8,957 bases of DNA from Christensenella sp. UBA5327 (lineage in GTDB: Bacteria; Bacillota; Clostridia; Christensenellales; Aristaeellaceae). Position 1 is the first letter of the stretch. Each line of letters starts with the position of its first letter. The stretch covers positions 47,641 through 56,597 of the forward strand of contig DHQX01000002.1 in NCBI GenBank assembly GCA_002411105.1, in the 5' to 3' direction. Shown here one piece after another: positions 1-6,364 of the stretch. The notes under the pieces are model-generated. The model saw only the letters and a list, made by a program, of their open reading frames with translations. It ran no database searches and was not told the DNA's origin. Position numbers and translations under genes: made by a program.

Positions 1-58
1 CGGAGTGGACTCCAGGGACAGGGCCTTTCGGTAAATTTTACTGATGGAGGGCTCAACT

Positions 59-667
59 ATGGAAAATCCAGGAAAAGTATCCAAAAGGAACGAGGTCAGC
101 CCAAAAACGCTGCGCCTTGTGGAAAGCGCCGTCATGCTTGGGCTTGCAACGGCCCTGAGCATGGTAAAGCTCTGGCAGATGCCGCTCGGCGGCTCCGTGA
201 CACTTTGCAGTATGCTGCCCATTCTGCTAATTAGTTATAAGTACGGTCCAAAGTGGGGGATTGGCGTCGGTTTCGCCTACAGTATCATTCAGATGATGCT
301 TGACATTGGCGCTGTTTTTTCCTGGGGCCTTACGCCGATTGCTGTGGCAGCATCGTTTATTTTTGATTATCTGTTTGCATTTACTATGCTCGGCCTCGCA
401 GGCATTTACGGCAAAGGTCTCAGGCAGTTTGTCTGTGGATTTTCTACAGCGGTTGGCCTGCGTTTCGTCTGGCATGTAATAGCCGGCGTTACGGCATATC
501 TTTCCGTTGTGCCAAAGGATTGGGCCGCTCACCCATTTCTTTATTCGATTGCCTATAACGGCTTGTTCCTGCTGCCAGATTTTGCAATCTGCCTTGGGGT
601 AGGTCTGCTGATTTACCGGTGCAAGCCTCTCCGCAATTACCTTGATGGGAATACTGCTTCCCTGTAA
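59..667 (+). CDS. thiT: ThiT-like thiamine-binding S component of an ECF transporter
   Basis: A 202-residue polytopic membrane protein that probably binds thiamine and works with a shared ECF energizing module (EcfA, EcfA', EcfT), which is not in this window. About six hydrophobic segments follow a short basic N-terminus. By memory alignment to Lactococcus ThiT, the loop and helix around residues 100-115 (F-D-Y-L, then L-G-L-A-G) match the ThiT segment carrying the Glu-Tyr thiamine ligands, with Asp103 in place of Glu. His139 in R-F-V-W-H-V-I-A-G matches the binding His, Gly143 is kept, and Tyr147 replaces a Trp. Tyr162 and Asn167 match the last binding helix. The start at 59 is preferred over the in-frame ATG at 44 because GGAGGG at 46-51 sits 7 nt upstream of it. 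Only 58 nt of leader are in the window; no TPP aptamer consensus is seen there, but one could lie further upstream. No clear terminator follows. Family call is good; thiamine specificity is inferred. Confidence 0.82.
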   Translation: MENPGKVSKRNEVSPKTLRLVESAVMLGLATALSMVKLWQMPLGGSVTLCSMLPILLISYKYGPKWGIGVGFAYSIIQMMLDIGAVFSWGLTPIAVAASFIFDYLFAFTMLGLAGIYGKGLRQFVCGFSTAVGLRFVWHVIAGVTAYLSVVPKDWAAHPFLYSIAYNGLFLLPDFAICLGVGLLIYRCKPLRNYLDGNTASL

Positions 668-972
668 ACAGAAAGGCTGACCGTTTTTCCTTTTCTTCGG
701 AAAAAGCCCGCAAAGAAAGTTTGCTTGTGCATTGAAGTTAGAATACTTGTCTTCTGTCTTTCTTACCGGGTAAAATGGGAGAAGGAAAACATGATTATGC
801 GATCCGCTGGAAACCATATGGTGACAGGTTCCCGCGGGCACTGGAAAAAATGAGAGTAACAGGGAAGTCTCCGCCCGGGAAAACAAGCGGAAAAGCTGGA
901 AAGCTTTCAACACAATCTGCCGAAAACGTTGAAAACTATTCTGCTTTTTCAAAATACATCCTATCTGCCGGG
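668..972. other. Intergenic region without a convincing gene
   Basis: About 300 bp between the thiT-like gene and the ychF promoter. Open frames exist on both strands, but they either run antisense through thiT or lack family resemblance, and none looks like a real protein. A short frame at 791-853 (about 20 codons) has a GGGAGAAGG-like site just upstream. It runs through the riboswitch-like words, so I do not call it. A weak 5-bp hairpin (GCAAA/TTTGC, about 710-724) has no T-run. The part from 771 to 921 is described separately as a possible cobalamin riboswitch relic. Confidence 0.5.
771..921 (+). ncRNA. Possible degenerate or variant cobalamin riboswitch
   Basis: Several short words occur in the order expected for the cobalamin riboswitch and at broadly similar spacing. 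TAAAATGGGA (771-780) resembles the A-rich GGGAA box. GCGATCCGC (799-807) could be a worn CGGTCCCGC box. GCACTGG (838-844) matches the second CACTG box. GGGAAG (862-867) lies 17 nt further on, then CAAGC (884-888), and ATCTGCC (915-921) where CCTGCC would close the aptamer. The intact CCCGCNACTG box and the AGGAGACC box are missing, although a CCCGC is present at 831-835. The adjacent gene, ychF, has no link to B12 and its own promoter. If real, this is a relic left by a lost gene or a divergent class. The match was made by eye to remembered consensus only. Confidence 0.3.
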
Positions 973-1001
973 TTGCGGAAAGCCACAAAACCATATATAA
1001 T
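973..1001 (+). promoter_or_regulatory. Sigma-A type promoter of ychF
   Basis: TTGCGG (973-978) and a perfect TATAAT (996-1001) are separated by exactly 17 nt. Transcription would start near 1008, giving a leader of about 55 nt before the ychF start codon. The position makes ychF independent of thiT and of the riboswitch-like region upstream. Confidence 0.7.
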
Positions 1002-1063
1002 ATTTCCATATGATTCTATTCTGGTAAAGCTGAAATCAATTTAATAAAGAAGGATCTAAGGAA

Positions 1064-2158
1064 ATGAAACTTGGAATCGTGGGGCTTCCAAATGTGGGCA
1101 AGAGCACACTGTTCAACGCGATTACAAACGCCGGTGCGCAGGCGGCGAATTACCCATTCTGTACCATTGAACCAAATGTCGGCACCGTTGCCGTGCCGGA
1201 TAAGCGCCTTGACTGGCTTGCCAATCTGTACCATCCTCTAAAGTATACACCTGCAACAATCGAATTTGTCGATATTGCAGGCCTCGTGCGTGGGGCTTCC
1301 AAAGGTGAAGGGTTGGGCAACAAATTTCTTGCGAATATCCGTGAATGTGACGCCATCGTCCATGTTGTCCGCTGCTTTGAGGACAGCAATATCGTTCACG
1401 TTGAAGGCAGCATTGACCCAAAGCGTGACATTGAAACGGTTAACCTTGAGCTGATTCTCTCAGACCTGGAAGTGCTCAACCGCCGTATTGAAAAAACACA
1501 GAAAATGATAAAGGCGGACAAAAAATACCAGTTGGAGCTTGATTTCTTTAAACGTGTTAAGACAGCGCTGAATGAAGGCAAATCCGCACGCTCCGTGGAT
1601 TGTACCAAGGATGAGGCAGAGCTTCTTTCCTCGGTTTCTCTCCTAAGCAATAAGCCGGTCATTTACGCAGCCAATATGAGCGATAAGGATTTTAAGGCTG
1701 GAGTCGAAAACAACAAGTATTTCCTTCCGGTGAAGCAGATTGCCAAAGCCGAAGGCGCCGGTGTGCTGCCCATCTGCGCCGAGACGGAAGCAGAAATTGC
1801 AGACCTTTCCCCGGAAGAGAAAAAACTTTTCCTTGCAGATATCGGCCTCGAAGAATCCGGCCTTGACCGTTTGATCCGCGCCTGCTACTCCCTGCTCGGC
1901 CTTATCAGTTTTCTGACGGCTGGTGAACCGGAAGTACGTGCCTGGACAATTAAAAACGGGACAAAAGCGCCGCAGGCTGCCGGCAAAATTCACTCGGATT
2001 TTGAGCGCGGTTTTATCCGTGCAGAAATTGTTGCATTTGACGATCTGAAAGAATGCGGCTCGGTTGCTGTGGCGAAAGAAAAGGGCCTTTACCGCTCCGA
2101 AGGCAAGGATTATGTAATGAAAGATGGAGACGTGGTGCTTTTCCGTTTTAATGTCTAA
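1064..2158 (+). CDS. ychF: Redox-regulated ATPase YchF (OLA1/Obg family)
   Basis: A 364-residue cytoplasmic P-loop protein of the universally conserved YchF/OLA1 family, which binds ribosomes and, unusually for a G-protein relative, prefers ATP. The P-loop is G-L-P-N-V-G-K-S at residues 7-14, followed by Thr15. The conserved N-Y-P-F-C-T-I-E-P-N stretch is at 29-38 and the G3 motif D-I-A-G at 70-73, followed by the family signature L-V-R-G-A-S-K-G-E-G-L-G-N. At the G4 position, where E. coli YchF has N-V-N-E, this protein has N-M-S-D (204-207). That is neither the GTP-type NKxD nor the usual NxxE. A coiled-coil stretch lies around 130-170, and a C-terminal TGS domain (about 281-364) contains T-K-A-P-Q-A-A-G and D-F-E-R-G-F-I-R-A-E. 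Length is normal for the family. GAAGGA at 1049-1054, 9 nt before the ATG, supports the start. The gene appears monocistronic between its own promoter and terminator. Confidence 0.97.
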   Translation: MKLGIVGLPNVGKSTLFNAITNAGAQAANYPFCTIEPNVGTVAVPDKRLDWLANLYHPLKYTPATIEFVDIAGLVRGASKGEGLGNKFLANIRECDAIVHVVRCFEDSNIVHVEGSIDPKRDIETVNLELILSDLEVLNRRIEKTQKMIKADKKYQLELDFFKRVKTALNEGKSARSVDCTKDEAELLSSVSLLSNKPVIYAANMSDKDFKAGVENNKYFLPVKQIAKAEGAGVLPICAETEAEIADLSPEEKKLFLADIGLEESGLDRLIRACYSLLGLISFLTAGEPEVRAWTIKNGTKAPQAAGKIHSDFERGFIRAEIVAFDDLKECGSVAVAKEKGLYRSEGKDYVMKDGDVVLFRFNV

Positions 2159-2180
2159 TCATCACTACAGGTTTTATTTT

Positions 2181-2225
2181 CCCCCTGCACAGGGCTTGCT
2201 TTGTGCGGGGGATTTCTGTTTTTCT
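2181..2225 (+). terminator. Intrinsic terminator after ychF
   Basis: CCCCC-T-GCACA (2181-2191) pairs with TGTGCGGGGG (2202-2211) around a 10-nt loop, with one bulged T. It is followed by a T-rich tract (ATTTCTGTTTTTCT). It lies about 20 nt after the ychF stop and separates ychF from the rubrerythrin promoter. Confidence 0.85.
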
Positions 2226-2240
2226 AGGTTCAAAAAAATT

Positions 2241-2266
2241 AATAATAATAATTGTTATTTATTATT
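2241..2266. promoter_or_regulatory. AT-rich inverted repeat, candidate operator of rubrerythrin
   Basis: A perfect 8-bp inverted repeat, AATAATAA (2241-2248) and TTATTATT (2259-2266), has a 10-nt spacer and overlaps the first two bases of the -35 box. A second nested repeat, AATAA-TTG-TTATT (2247-2259), sits inside it. In Clostridium acetobutylicum the reverse-rubrerythrin genes are repressed by PerR, whose boxes are AT-rich palindromes. This site does not match the canonical 7-1-7 PerR box well, so the regulator is unassigned. In such AT-rich DNA a chance palindrome is possible. Confidence 0.4.
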
Positions 2267-2293
2267 GACTTTTTTCTATACCCCTGTTATCAT
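2265..2293 (+). promoter_or_regulatory. Strong sigma-A promoter of rubrerythrin
   Basis: TTGACT (2265-2270) and TATCAT (2288-2293) are 17 nt apart, close to consensus. The A/T-rich stretch just upstream (2231-2264) could act as an UP element. The leader to the start codon is about 50 nt and ends in a near-perfect AGGAGG. Together these point to high expression. Confidence 0.8.
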
Positions 2294-2349
2294 CAGGTCA
2301 GGAAAGAAAATACTGGGAACAGAAAATAATAACAGGAGGAGATATATTT

Positions 2350-2889
2350 ATGGAATTCAAAGGCAGCAAAACAGAAGCAAATCTTTGGGAAGCATTTGCG
2401 GGTGAATCTAAGGCACGCAATCGTTATACGTTCTACGCTTCACAGGCAAAAAAAGAAGGGTATGAACAGATTGCCTCTATTTTTGAGACAACCGCAGACA
2501 ATGAAAAAGAACATGCAAAGCTCTGGTTCAAATACCTTTGCGGCGGAAAACTTGGCACAACGGCTGAAAACCTGAAGGCGGCTGCCGAAGGGGAACACTA
2601 TGAGTGGACCGATATGTATAAACACATGGCAGAAACTGCCGATGCAGAAGGGTTTAAAGATATCGCCGACACCATGCGCCGCATTGCGACGGTAGAAAAA
2701 TCACACGAAGAACGCTATGCAAAGCTCCTTAAAAATGTTCAGGACAACCTCGTTTTTCAGTGTGATAAAGATACTGTCTGGGTTTGCCGCAACTGCGGAT
2801 ATGTTTACGTTGGGAAACAGGCACCGGCTATTTGCCCGGCTTGCAAGCATCCTCAGGCATTTTTCGAGCGGAAAGCGGAAAATTACTGA
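2350..2889 (+). CDS. rbr: Rubrerythrin (diiron peroxidase with C-terminal rubredoxin domain)
   Basis: A 179-residue cytoplasmic protein that reduces hydrogen peroxide to water, part of the oxygen defence of anaerobes. Residues 1-130 form the ferritin-like four-helix domain with the diiron ligand pattern: Glu19, Glu52-x-x-His55, Glu95 or Glu100 on the third helix, and Glu116-x-x-His119. Residues 140-179 are the rubredoxin domain, with iron-binding Cys146-x-x-Cys149 and Cys162-x-x-Cys165. The domain order (ferritin-like first) is that of classical rubrerythrin, not the reverse form. AGGAGG at 2334-2339, 10 nt upstream of the ATG, sets the start. The gene is monocistronic, with a near-consensus promoter overlapped by a candidate operator. 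Its terminator is shared with the convergent ABC operon. The electron donor, usually a rubredoxin or NADH-rubredoxin oxidoreductase, is not in the window. Confidence 0.97.
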   Translation: MEFKGSKTEANLWEAFAGESKARNRYTFYASQAKKEGYEQIASIFETTADNEKEHAKLWFKYLCGGKLGTTAENLKAAAEGEHYEWTDMYKHMAETADAEGFKDIADTMRRIATVEKSHEERYAKLLKNVQDNLVFQCDKDTVWVCRNCGYVYVGKQAPAICPACKHPQAFFERKAENY

Positions 2890-2924
2890 GAAAATAAGAC
2901 CGCTTTCCTGCCAAATTGCCTATG

Positions 2925-2960
2925 AAAATGGCCCGGAAAATAATTCCGGGCCATTTTTTT
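2925..2960. terminator. Bidirectional intrinsic terminator between rbr and the ABC operon
   Basis: A 14-bp perfect stem (2925-2938 with 2944-2957; core TGGCCCGGAA/TTCCGGGCCA) encloses a 5-nt loop. On the plus strand it runs into seven Ts (2954-2960), ideal for stopping rubrerythrin transcription. On the minus strand the AAAA at 2925-2928 gives a shorter U-run, so it can also serve the convergent operon, which ends about 70 nt away at 3028. Confidence 0.92.
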
Positions 2961-3027
2961 GCTCCGGAGACTCTAGTCTGGCGCTTTTCCGGAGATTTTA
3001 CGGTTTTCCTATTTGATATAGCTGCTG

Positions 3028-4554
3028 TTAAAAAGGATCTGCAACAGACTTTCCTGCTGCAAAATCTTTTATGGCCTGCAATGCTTTATCCACATCTGTT
3101 TTAGTGCAGAGGCCATAAACCTTGCCATCTGACACAGCCGTATAGGAACGGTTTGTGCCCTCATAAAGCTCAACTGCATCAGTGCCTGCCTTGTCAAAAT
3201 ATTCGTAGCGGACTTCAATGGTAGGCTTGCTGCTGGAAGGCTGCTGATCTGCCTGGGCATAAACGGAAAGCGCAATCAGTGTCTCGTAAGCATTGCGGTA
3301 ATTCGTATCGTAGTCAAGTTGTTTGCCTCCAACTGAAACCTTATAGTCATATTCCTTTCCACTGCCGGAAGAGATAGCAGAAGAAACTTTTTCCGTACGG
3401 GCCACATCAATCTCGGTCTTGTCCGTACCGGAAAAAATAGTGACTCTCTTAACATTCTTGATGTTTGGCAGGAAAATTGATTTATTCCGCAGGGCAAACA
3501 AGCTCTGGGAAACCAGGCCGTTTATGCTGTCTGTTGTAACAGCATAAACAACCGGTACTTTGTCGAGCATAGCATAATATTTTGACGAACCATCTTTTGC
3601 GCCGATTATAAGCTTATAGTTCTTTTTATTTACTGTATACTGCGCAACGGCAGTCGGGTTGTCAAAGCCATACTGTTTCAGTGCAGCAGAGTTTGGGTTT
3701 GCCGCAATAACACTGTCGGCAGTTAGGGAAGTAAGGCTTGTTTCAAGTGACTGCACGTTTGTGGAGTCCGTGTCAAATTCATCCGGTTCAATAATCGCCA
3801 TAGACGACTGAGTGGTGCCCAACTGGTCTGAACTTTTCAGCTGAAGCGTAACACCGGTCGGATATGCACTGCCGCTCAGGATGATTTGGGTGAAATTATA
3901 CTGGGACGAAGAATTTGACGAAGGCGAATTAGAAGGGGTTGAAACGTTATCGGCCGCGAGAGAAATCATATCTTTATTGATAAAATAGGTTGGTGCTTCC
4001 AGAAGCCCTGCGTCAACAGAGACAACATAGACTTTGTCAGAGTTATCGCTGCACATATAGTAGGAACCGACACTTGTTGCAGTCTGGTTGCCAATCTTGT
4101 AACCGTAGGTGGATCCATCTTTAAATGTAACGAGGACGGTTGCCTGCGGGGAAGAAAGGCCATAGTCACTAAGATTGCTTACCGTACCGATTTCTTTGCT
4201 TGCTGAAAGGCTGAAACCATTTTTTACAGCTGCGGCCGTTTCTGCCGTATCGATTGGACAACCGGCAACTTCCTTGACTGTATAGTTGGTGACAGCTGAG
4301 GATTTGGAAGAAGCCGAAGACATTGAAAAGTTCTGTGTCACGGTTGGTACAATCGTATAGGTGCCCTTCTGGTTGGTTACTTTCATGGAGACGACGTCAT
4401 TGCTTGATTTTGAGACAAGCTGGACGCCACCGGAAGAAGAAACGGAGGAAGAGGAAGAAGGTGTTCCCCCCGTCTTCTGAAGAACAACTGCTGTGACACT
4501 AAGCGCTGCCGCGCAGGCCACAACGATGATGACATTTCTGGTGCTGTGTTTCAT
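3028..4554 (-). CDS. DUF4340-domain membrane-anchored protein of an ABC/GldG-type operon
   Basis: A 508-residue protein with one N-terminal membrane helix (about residues 8-26) and a large, presumably extracytoplasmic part; a cleaved signal peptide is an alternative. A Ser-rich linker (33-42) follows the helix and a second Ser/Asn/Pro-rich linker (about 204-219) separates two similar halves. Residues 131-197 and 295-360 share the pattern Y-G-x-x-x-P-x-A, an I-G about 25 residues on, then Y-Y, V-Y and a closing N-K-x-I. This indicates an internal duplication, consistent with repeated DUF4340 units. DUF4340 has no known biochemical activity; it typically sits next to GldG-like proteins in ABC operons. 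It is the last gene of the operon: its ATG is 2 nt after the GldG-like stop, and its AGGAGGAGGA site (4565-4574) lies within that gene. No catalytic motif is visible. A structural or substrate-binding partner role is inferred. Confidence 0.85.
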   Translation of the reverse strand: MKHSTRNVIIVVACAAALSVTAVVLQKTGGTPSSSSSVSSSGGVQLVSKSSNDVVSMKVTNQKGTYTIVPTVTQNFSMSSASSKSSAVTNYTVKEVAGCPIDTAETAAAVKNGFSLSASKEIGTVSNLSDYGLSSPQATVLVTFKDGSTYGYKIGNQTATSVGSYYMCSDNSDKVYVVSVDAGLLEAPTYFINKDMISLAADNVSTPSNSPSSNSSSQYNFTQIILSGSAYPTGVTLQLKSSDQLGTTQSSMAIIEPDEFDTDSTNVQSLETSLTSLTADSVIAANPNSAALKQYGFDNPTAVAQYTVNKKNYKLIIGAKDGSSKYYAMLDKVPVVYAVTTDSINGLVSQSLFALRNKSIFLPNIKNVKRVTIFSGTDKTEIDVARTEKVSSAISSGSGKEYDYKVSVGGKQLDYDTNYRNAYETLIALSVYAQADQQPSSSKPTIEVRYEYFDKAGTDAVELYEGTNRSYTAVSDGKVYGLCTKTDVDKALQAIKDFAAGKSVADPF

Positions 4555-4556
4555 GT

Positions 4557-6350
4557 TTACAGCGTCCTCCTCCTGCGGTAGACGATGATCCCGGCTACAG
4601 CCACAGCTAATGGAATCAGCAAAGTAAATACACCAAAGCCGAGCCAGCGTATACCGGTCTCATTGACGGAAATATCTTTTGCATAAAGCTCATGGTTTGT
4701 TGTAACAACGTTACTCGACGAAGCACTGGTTCCGGTTGCATATTTGGAAAGATCAAGCACATAGCTGCTGTTTGAGAAAGCTGACGCTCTGAGAACATCA
4801 CTGCTGAACATCATGGTGGAGCCGGAGAGAATCAGGTTTGCATGGAAAGGCTTATCTCCGCTTTTCAGTAATTCTTGGGAAATTGCTGCAAGTGTATGGG
4901 TTGCATTTGATTCTGTCGCTGTGCTTCCGCTGGTTTTTACAAGAGTGGAAGTGTCACTGGACTGTACCAGCGCATTGACAGATTTGCTTCCAATGCTTTT
5001 TGCCTTAATGGTAACAGGGCAGACGTAAGGGGTAAGCAGTTTTGAATAGGTCGAACTTGAGCCACCAAGACTGATATTCGACCGGGCATTTGCAAAAAGG
5101 TTGAGCGGACTTTGGAAATAATTAGACTGGTTGGTCTCTGCAACAGCCGTGTCTCCTGAAGCAGACAGGCCCCATTCAGCGAGATAGGCGTCCAGTTTTG
5201 TCAGACCGCCCTGGCCCGCACTGTATGCGATGAGAAGGGTACGGTCCATTGCTGTGCTCGTATCATTCAGGTATTTATCCAGCTTTTCAATTTCTTCGTC
5301 TGTGTAGTCTGTCGCAGGGCAGCCAAGTATGAGGAGCTGTGTCTTGTCCGGAATTGCGTCGGTTAACAGGCTAAACTCCTTTGTTTCAAAACTGTTGTTC
5401 CCTAAAAGCTTCTTATAGCCGCTATCGTCCATTTTTTCATTGTGGCCAGTTTCAAAGGCTGCAACAGGCATGGTATCTGAAGTGACCGCATTCAGGGCAG
5501 AAGTAAGGGCAGAATCAACTTCAGAGTAGTAGTTATAGGAAGAACCGGTGCTGTCCGACTGAGCGGTAAACAGGTCGCTTGAAGTCAGGACACGGTAGCG
5601 TTTATCGGACTGAATAACAATATCACCGGCTGTGAGGTTGTCGGACTTATATTTCTGTACAAAGGCCGGATTCTTGTCAAGGTCAAGATAGTCCAGCTTA
5701 AGATTTGTGTTACGCTCAGCGGCTTTTGAGAACAAACGGCTTACTTGAGAATAATCGCCGTTGGATATTGTCCCATTTTCACAGGCAGTTTTTGAAGCGC
5801 AGATGGTAATAGAGATCGGTATTTTTACTTTGTCCACCATTTTCAGTGCGTCGGCAGAAAGCGTATTGGTGTTGTTTTTAGTTATGTCGAGGTTCAGGGA
5901 CGGAAAACGGTCGCCAAGAATGCCAACTATCACATTAATAAGAATTACAACGGCGATGAAGCCCGCTGTGAATGCGGTAGCAGTGCTGCCGTGTCGAAAC
6001 TTTTCACTCTTTAAAAAGGATGGTTTTTTCTTTTCCGGTTTCTCTGCGGCCTTTTTTGCTTTATTTTCCGTAGTGTCCGCAGATTCAGCTGGATTTCCCG
6101 TTTCCTTTTTTGTCTCTTCTTTTGCAGTTTCAGCAGACTTCTCTGTCTGCTTTTCCGGTTTCCCCTCTGCTTTTACGGCTTGATTCTCCGTGGCGTCCGC
6201 AGGTTCGGCCGGGTTTTCTGCTTTCTTTTTTGTTTCTTCTTTTGCAGTTTCAGCAGACTTCTCTGTCTGCTTTTCTGATTTTACAGTCTTATTTTTTTCG
6301 GCTTCGGCGGAGCCGGAGAGCTTCTTTTCTGTTTCTTTTTCCTTATTCAT
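4557..6350 (-). CDS. GldG-like ABC transporter auxiliary membrane protein
   Basis: A 597-residue protein of the GldG type (ABC-type uncharacterized auxiliary component). Residues 1-120 are a highly charged Lys/Glu/Ala-rich, probably disordered cytoplasmic tail that contains a duplicated 40-residue unit (26-65 and 66-105). A membrane helix follows at about 127-146. The large extracytoplasmic part starts with N-T-L-S-A-D-A, resembling the family's start, and has P-I-S-I-T-I and a T-G-H-N-E-K segment like the T-G-H-G-E seen in relatives. A C-terminal membrane helix (about 567-590) ends in an R-R-R-R tail. The start at 6350 is chosen over the ATG at 6374 because AAGGGGGAA (6358-6366) precedes it by about 9 nt, whereas the earlier ATG lies inside the permease gene. 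It lies 14 nt after the permease stop and 2 nt before the DUF4340 gene. In Flavobacterium GldG works with GldA and GldF in gliding. The role in Clostridia is unknown. Confidence 0.85.
   Translation of the reverse strand: MNKEKETEKKLSGSAEAEKNKTVKSEKQTEKSAETAKEETKKKAENPAEPADATENQAVKAEGKPEKQTEKSAETAKEETKKETGNPAESADTTENKAKKAAEKPEKKKPSFLKSEKFRHGSTATAFTAGFIAVVILINVIVGILGDRFPSLNLDITKNNTNTLSADALKMVDKVKIPISITICASKTACENGTISNGDYSQVSRLFSKAAERNTNLKLDYLDLDKNPAFVQKYKSDNLTAGDIVIQSDKRYRVLTSSDLFTAQSDSTGSSYNYYSEVDSALTSALNAVTSDTMPVAAFETGHNEKMDDSGYKKLLGNNSFETKEFSLLTDAIPDKTQLLILGCPATDYTDEEIEKLDKYLNDTSTAMDRTLLIAYSAGQGGLTKLDAYLAEWGLSASGDTAVAETNQSNYFQSPLNLFANARSNISLGGSSSTYSKLLTPYVCPVTIKAKSIGSKSVNALVQSSDTSTLVKTSGSTATESNATHTLAAISQELLKSGDKPFHANLILSGSTMMFSSDVLRASAFSNSSYVLDLSKYATGTSASSSNVVTTNHELYAKDISVNETGIRWLGFGVFTLLIPLAVAVAGIIVYRRRRTL
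6036..6275 (-). repeat. Two tandem 120-bp direct repeats inside the GldG-like gene
   Basis: Two adjacent 120-bp copies (6036-6155 and 6156-6275) encode the 40-residue units E-K-Q-T-E-K-S-A-E-T-A-K-E-E-T-K-K and following residues, each ending in K-P. A 41-bp stretch (6115-6155 against 6235-6275) is identical. The rest has diverged by scattered substitutions, with no indels seen, so the reading frame is kept. This looks like a fairly recent in-frame duplication that can expand or contract by slippage or recombination. Confidence 0.92.
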
Positions 6351-6364
6351 CTCAATGTTCCCCC

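Noticed and set aside
1..58. TPP riboswitch in the thiT leader
   Set aside because: None of the conserved thi-box words is visible in the 58 nt present; the aptamer, if any, would lie upstream of the window.
227..1009. 260-codon open frame on the minus strand across thiT and the following gap
   Set aside because: It lies antisense to a well-supported membrane protein gene, has no recognisable domain and no good ribosome binding site, and its composition looks like a frame shadow.
775..1044. 89-codon plus-strand open frame before ychF
   Set aside because: It overlaps the riboswitch-like words and the ychF promoter and resembles no known protein. A stretch such as G-K-S-P-P-G-K is what the GGGAAG box region gives when translated.
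2962..2994. CTCCGGA/TCCGGAG inverted repeat next to the shared terminator
   Set aside because: The arms are only 7 bp, contain the self-complementary TCCGGA, and have a 19-nt loop without a following T-run. A chance repeat is likely, given the strong terminator beside it.
5761..6183. 140-codon plus-strand open frame opposite the GldG-like gene
   Set aside because: It is produced by the low-complexity duplicated region of the real minus-strand gene; the Phe/Ser-rich product mirrors the Lys/Glu/Ala codons.
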